This document shows positions 61,275 to 64,000 of a stretch of DNA of 64,000 bases, piece after piece (position 1 is the first letter of the stretch; each line of letters starts with the position of its first letter). The notes beneath the pieces were generated by a model. It did no database searches. It saw nothing but the letters and a program-made list of their open reading frames with translations, and had not been told where the DNA came from. Where the stretch lies: NCBI RefSeq assembly GCF_010686705.1, contig NZ_JAAGWY010000001.1, forward strand, positions 1,426,001 to 1,490,000, written 5' to 3'. Origin of the DNA: Leifsonia tongyongensis. Lineage in GTDB: Bacteria; Actinomycetota; Actinomycetes; Actinomycetales; Microbacteriaceae. Made by a program: the position numbers and the translations under genes.

Positions 61275-62230
61275 TGTCCACCACTCTCAACAAACCGGGG
61301 CGGCTGGCGCCCAGTCGCCCCGGTCCGACCCGAGTCACAGTGCCGCAACAGCGACGGCGTCAGCGAATCGACTGGTGGGCGTACGCGATGATCGCCCCCG
61401 CTCTGCTCGGCCTTGGTGTGCTCTACCTTTGGCCTTTCGTCTCCACGTTTGTAAAGAGCTTCATGAACGTTCCGGTGTTCGGTGCCGGGACATTTACCGG
61501 GCTCGACAACTACAGCCAGCTGCTCAACGACGGAGACTTCTGGCTGGCTCTCCGCAATTCGGTCCTCTATACAGGCCTCGTCCTGCTCGGCATCCCCATT
61601 GCGATCGTCCTCGCGGCCCTGATCGAGCAGGTCGCTCGGGGGCGCGCCGCCTATCGCGTGCTACTCTTCCTCCCCGTCGTGACACTTCCCGTTGCTGTCG
61701 GGATGGTCTGGCGATTCATACTCAACGGTGACTTCGGCATCCTCAACTACCTGCTGTCACTCGTCGGCATTCCAGGCCAATACTGGGTAGCGGATGCGAG
61801 TTTCACGATTTACGCATTTGCTGTGGTCGGAGTCTGGATGGGGCTCGGCATCAACCTGATCATCCTCGGGGCCGGGCTTCAATCCATCCCGGTCGATCTC
61901 TACGAAGCGTCGGCACTAGACGGCGCAACCCGTATCCGCCAATTCTTCTCCATAACGCTGCCACTGCTCAGCCCGAGCGTGTTCTTCGTCACGGTGCTTA
62001 CCACGATCTCGGCCCTGCAGATGTTCGACTTGGTGTTCGTCATGCTTGGCGGGGTGAACAACACCGCTATCGACGGCTCGAAGACCATCGTGTACCTGTT
62101 TTACGAGGCGGCCTTCGTGCAGTTCAGGCAGGGCTACGGCGCAGCCACCGCGATCGTGTTGCTGACCCTCATCATGATCGCGACAGCAGTCCAGTTCCGT
62201 CTGCAGAAAAGGTGGGTCAACTATGACTGA
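61274..62230 (+). CDS. ABC transporter permease, MalF-type (GH97 cluster)
   Basis: 318 residues, six helices after an Arg/Pro-rich cytoplasmic N-terminus of about 35 residues, with an EAA loop (VDLYEASALDGATRIRQFFS). Its ATG shares one base with the stop of the receptor gene, so unlike the other importers there is no hairpin between them. It overlaps the next permease gene by eight bases. Confidence 0.92.
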   Translation: MSTTLNKPGRLAPSRPGPTRVTVPQQRRRQRIDWWAYAMIAPALLGLGVLYLWPFVSTFVKSFMNVPVFGAGTFTGLDNYSQLLNDGDFWLALRNSVLYTGLVLLGIPIAIVLAALIEQVARGRAAYRVLLFLPVVTLPVAVGMVWRFILNGDFGILNYLLSLVGIPGQYWVADASFTIYAFAVVGVWMGLGINLIILGAGLQSIPVDLYEASALDGATRIRQFFSITLPLLSPSVFFVTVLTTISALQMFDLVFVMLGGVNNTAIDGSKTIVYLFYEAAFVQFRQGYGAATAIVLLTLIMIATAVQFRLQKRWVNYD

Positions 62231-63086
62231 ACTCCTGACCAGGTCACGACGGGCGACCGGTCGTTCGGCATCGAGCCGGGGCCAATGGCGTATCCATCTC
62301 ATCTTGATCGTCGCGGTTGTGATCATGATTGTGCCGTTCGTCTGGCAAATTCTCACGTCTTTCAAGACGTCGGGCGAAGTCTCATCGCTGCCTCCGACAC
62401 TGTTTCCGAAGACTCCCTCGCTCGCCGGCTTCCAGACCTTCTTCGCTTCCGTACCGTTCTGGCTCCAGTTCAGTGTCTCGGCGATGTCACTGGTTTTGCG
62501 AGTCGCCGGTCAGGTTCTCGTCGCCGCGCTCGCCGGGTACGCTTTCGCGCGGCTGACATTTCCGGGGAGAAACATCATTTTCGCGTTGTTCCTGCTCATG
62601 CTGATGGTGCCCAGCCAGCTATTTCTTCTCGGTCAGTTCGATGTGATGAAGGGGCTCGGCCTGCTGAACACGATCCCTGCACTCGCCATCCCCGGGATCT
62701 TTAGCGCTTTCGGCACATTTCTGATGCGGCAGGCCTTCGTCACGATGCCGAAGGAGTACGAGGAGGCTGCTCGTCTCGACGGCGCCGGAACGCTCCGGGT
62801 GTTCTGGAGCGTCATGCTGCCGATGGCACGCCCAATGCTCGCAGCCCTTGCCGTGCTCACCTCGCTGTACTCGTGGAACGATCTGCTGTGGCCGCTGATC
62901 GTGACGCCCGCAGGTGACAACCGGCCGCTGACCGTCGGGCTCGCGAGCATGCAAGGGCAGTTCGGCACCAACTATCCGGCACTGATGGCGGGAGCACTGG
63001 TATGTACACTCCCGCTCGTCATCGTCTTTATCGTTCTGCAGCGCCAATTCTTCGCAGGCATCGCCAGCAGCGGACTTAAAGGCTAG
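62223..63086 (+). CDS. ABC transporter permease, MalG-type (GH97 cluster)
   Basis: 287 residues, six helices, EAA loop KEYEEAARLDGAGTLRVFWS and C-terminal FFAGIASSGLKG. It partners the 61274-62230 protein. No ATPase gene follows; the next gene is the AraC regulator, 71 bases downstream in the same direction. Confidence 0.92.
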   Translation: MTELLTRSRRATGRSASSRGQWRIHLILIVAVVIMIVPFVWQILTSFKTSGEVSSLPPTLFPKTPSLAGFQTFFASVPFWLQFSVSAMSLVLRVAGQVLVAALAGYAFARLTFPGRNIIFALFLLMLMVPSQLFLLGQFDVMKGLGLLNTIPALAIPGIFSAFGTFLMRQAFVTMPKEYEEAARLDGAGTLRVFWSVMLPMARPMLAALAVLTSLYSWNDLLWPLIVTPAGDNRPLTVGLASMQGQFGTNYPALMAGALVCTLPLVIVFIVLQRQFFAGIASSGLKG

Positions 63087-63157
63087 GGTCCGGTATCACA
63101 TCGAAACCCAAGACTGCGACGATTGTGGACGATTCTCTGATTTCATAGGATTCGGTC

Positions 63158-64000
63158 ATGTTTGTACCGGGCGGGTCCCCAGGCCAGCGGATTAGTGTTC
63201 TTCCTGCGCCGACAGTGTCCCGGGCCCTCGCAGGGGGCATCACGTCGAAGCTGCTTGCACCAGTCGTCGGCTATTTCCCTCACACGGCAGGTCATTACAA
63301 AAACAGGCCAGAGGGAGCCAAACAAGTCATCATTATTCTTTGCACTAGCGGCGTCGGATGGCTAGAAGTAGCGGGAGTGACCAGGCCGATCACTGCGGGA
63401 ACGGCGGTGGTGATTCCAGCCAAGACGGGGCACAGCTATTGGGCGGACCATACAGACCCCTGGACGATTTGGTGGATGCATGTTATCGGGACCGACGTCG
63501 AAGATCTTGTCGATCAGATCGTCGGGTCAAGCGACGATCTGATTCAATCTGTCGGAGACATGTACACGGCGGTCAGTTTGGTAGAGCAAGCTCTGTCACA
63601 TCTGGAGCGAGACGAAACTTTCGCGAGTATCGTCGGCGCCACAGGGGCAGCGTGGAACCTACTTGCGCATCTCGCCTCCGACCGACTTCATGGACATCCG
63701 CTGACAAGAGACCGGGTCCAAATAGTGCAAGCATTTCTGCGACAACACCTGGACTCTCAGTCGACCGTCAAAGACCTAGCGAAACTCGCGAACCTGAGCA
63801 CCTCCCACTTCTCGGTGGTTTTCAAGGCGGCAACGGGGATGGGCGTAGTTGAATATCTGAAGCGATTGAGGAACGCGCGGGCACGGGAGCTATTGATCTC
63901 ATCAAACCTGTCGATCTCTGAGATCTCGCTTGTGGTGGGGTACAACGACCCCTTCTATTTCTCGCGGCAGTTTCGAGCGATCAACGGAACGAGTCCGAAT
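63158..64000 (+). CDS. AraC-family transcriptional regulator (3' end cut by window)
   Basis: 281 codons are open from ATG 63158 to the window edge. An N-terminal cupin-like sugar-sensing domain (GWLEVAGVTRPITAGTAVVI, IPAKTGHSYW) is followed by two C-terminal helix-turn-helices (STVKDLAKLANLSTSHFSVV; SISEISLVVGYNDPFYFSRQ). The last visible residues, GTSPN, lie close to the usual end of such proteins, so about 10-20 residues are missing. It is probably the activator of the GH97/importer operon that precedes it. Confidence 0.92.
   Translation, partial: MFVPGGSPGQRISVLPAPTVSRALAGGITSKLLAPVVGYFPHTAGHYKNRPEGAKQVIIILCTSGVGWLEVAGVTRPITAGTAVVIPAKTGHSYWADHTDPWTIWWMHVIGTDVEDLVDQIVGSSDDLIQSVGDMYTAVSLVEQALSHLERDETFASIVGATGAAWNLLAHLASDRLHGHPLTRDRVQIVQAFLRQHLDSQSTVKDLAKLANLSTSHFSVVFKAATGMGVVEYLKRLRNARARELLISSNLSISEISLVVGYNDPFYFSRQFRAINGTSPN

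Overview
The window is GC-rich, gene-dense DNA from a Gram-positive actinobacterium. The many lipoprotein sugar-binding proteins, LacI regulators, LytR-CpsA-Psr and VanY cell-wall enzymes, GTG starts and apparently leaderless mRNAs point to a member of Microbacteriaceae; that family assignment is inference. About 55 genes, one complete tRNA gene and one tRNA 3' fragment are visible. There is no CRISPR array, rRNA, transposase or integrase.

The dominant theme is plant-type carbohydrate scavenging, in four independently regulated clusters. (1) 1-13608, L-rhamnose/rhamnoside: a CUT1 ABC importer (binding protein and two permeases), a GH78 alpha-L-rhamnosidase, RhaI isomerase, a fused RhaE aldolase/RhaW dehydrogenase, RhaB kinase and RhaM mutarotase. 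Two closely related LacI regulators bracket the cluster, and TGAA-n-CG-n-TTCA-type operators lie at each promoter. (2) 22163-28306, a cellobiose-type (CebR/CebEFG-like) importer with a GH1 beta-glucosidase and a LacI regulator; three perfect TGAGAGCGCTCTCA palindromes lie upstream. (3) 50255-57159, a fructose-type (FrcBCA-like) CUT2 importer with a PfkB kinase, an SDR dehydrogenase, a LacI regulator with two identical operators, and a small ABM-fold protein. (4) 57486-64000, a GH97 glycosidase with a C-terminal NPCBM-like domain, a third CUT1 importer and an AraC regulator cut by the window end. The three CUT1 importers lack an ATPase gene and presumably share an MsiK-type ATPase encoded elsewhere.

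Between clusters 1 and 2 (13.8-21.8 kb) lie an MFS exporter with its MarR regulator, an alpha/beta hydrolase, a lipoate-protein ligase homologue, two acetyltransferases, an orphan beta-class DNA methyltransferase, a dienelactone hydrolase and a PAP2 phosphatase. From 28.3 to 43.8 kb come a DHA2 drug exporter, secreted cell-wall enzymes, housekeeping genes (pgm, pheA, serS, a diacylglycerol kinase, a HAD phosphatase), an LCP protein, a 971-residue secreted repeat protein and tRNA-Ser(UGA).

The 43.8-50.2 kb stretch looks like accessory DNA. It holds a gene remnant after the tRNA, a DUF1048 protein, an orphan LigD-type primase/polymerase, panD, an oxidoreductase, a tRNA 3' fragment that could be an attachment site, and a secreted phosphoesterase. 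Intergenic spaces across the window carry several families of imperfect palindromic repeats, often between convergent genes.
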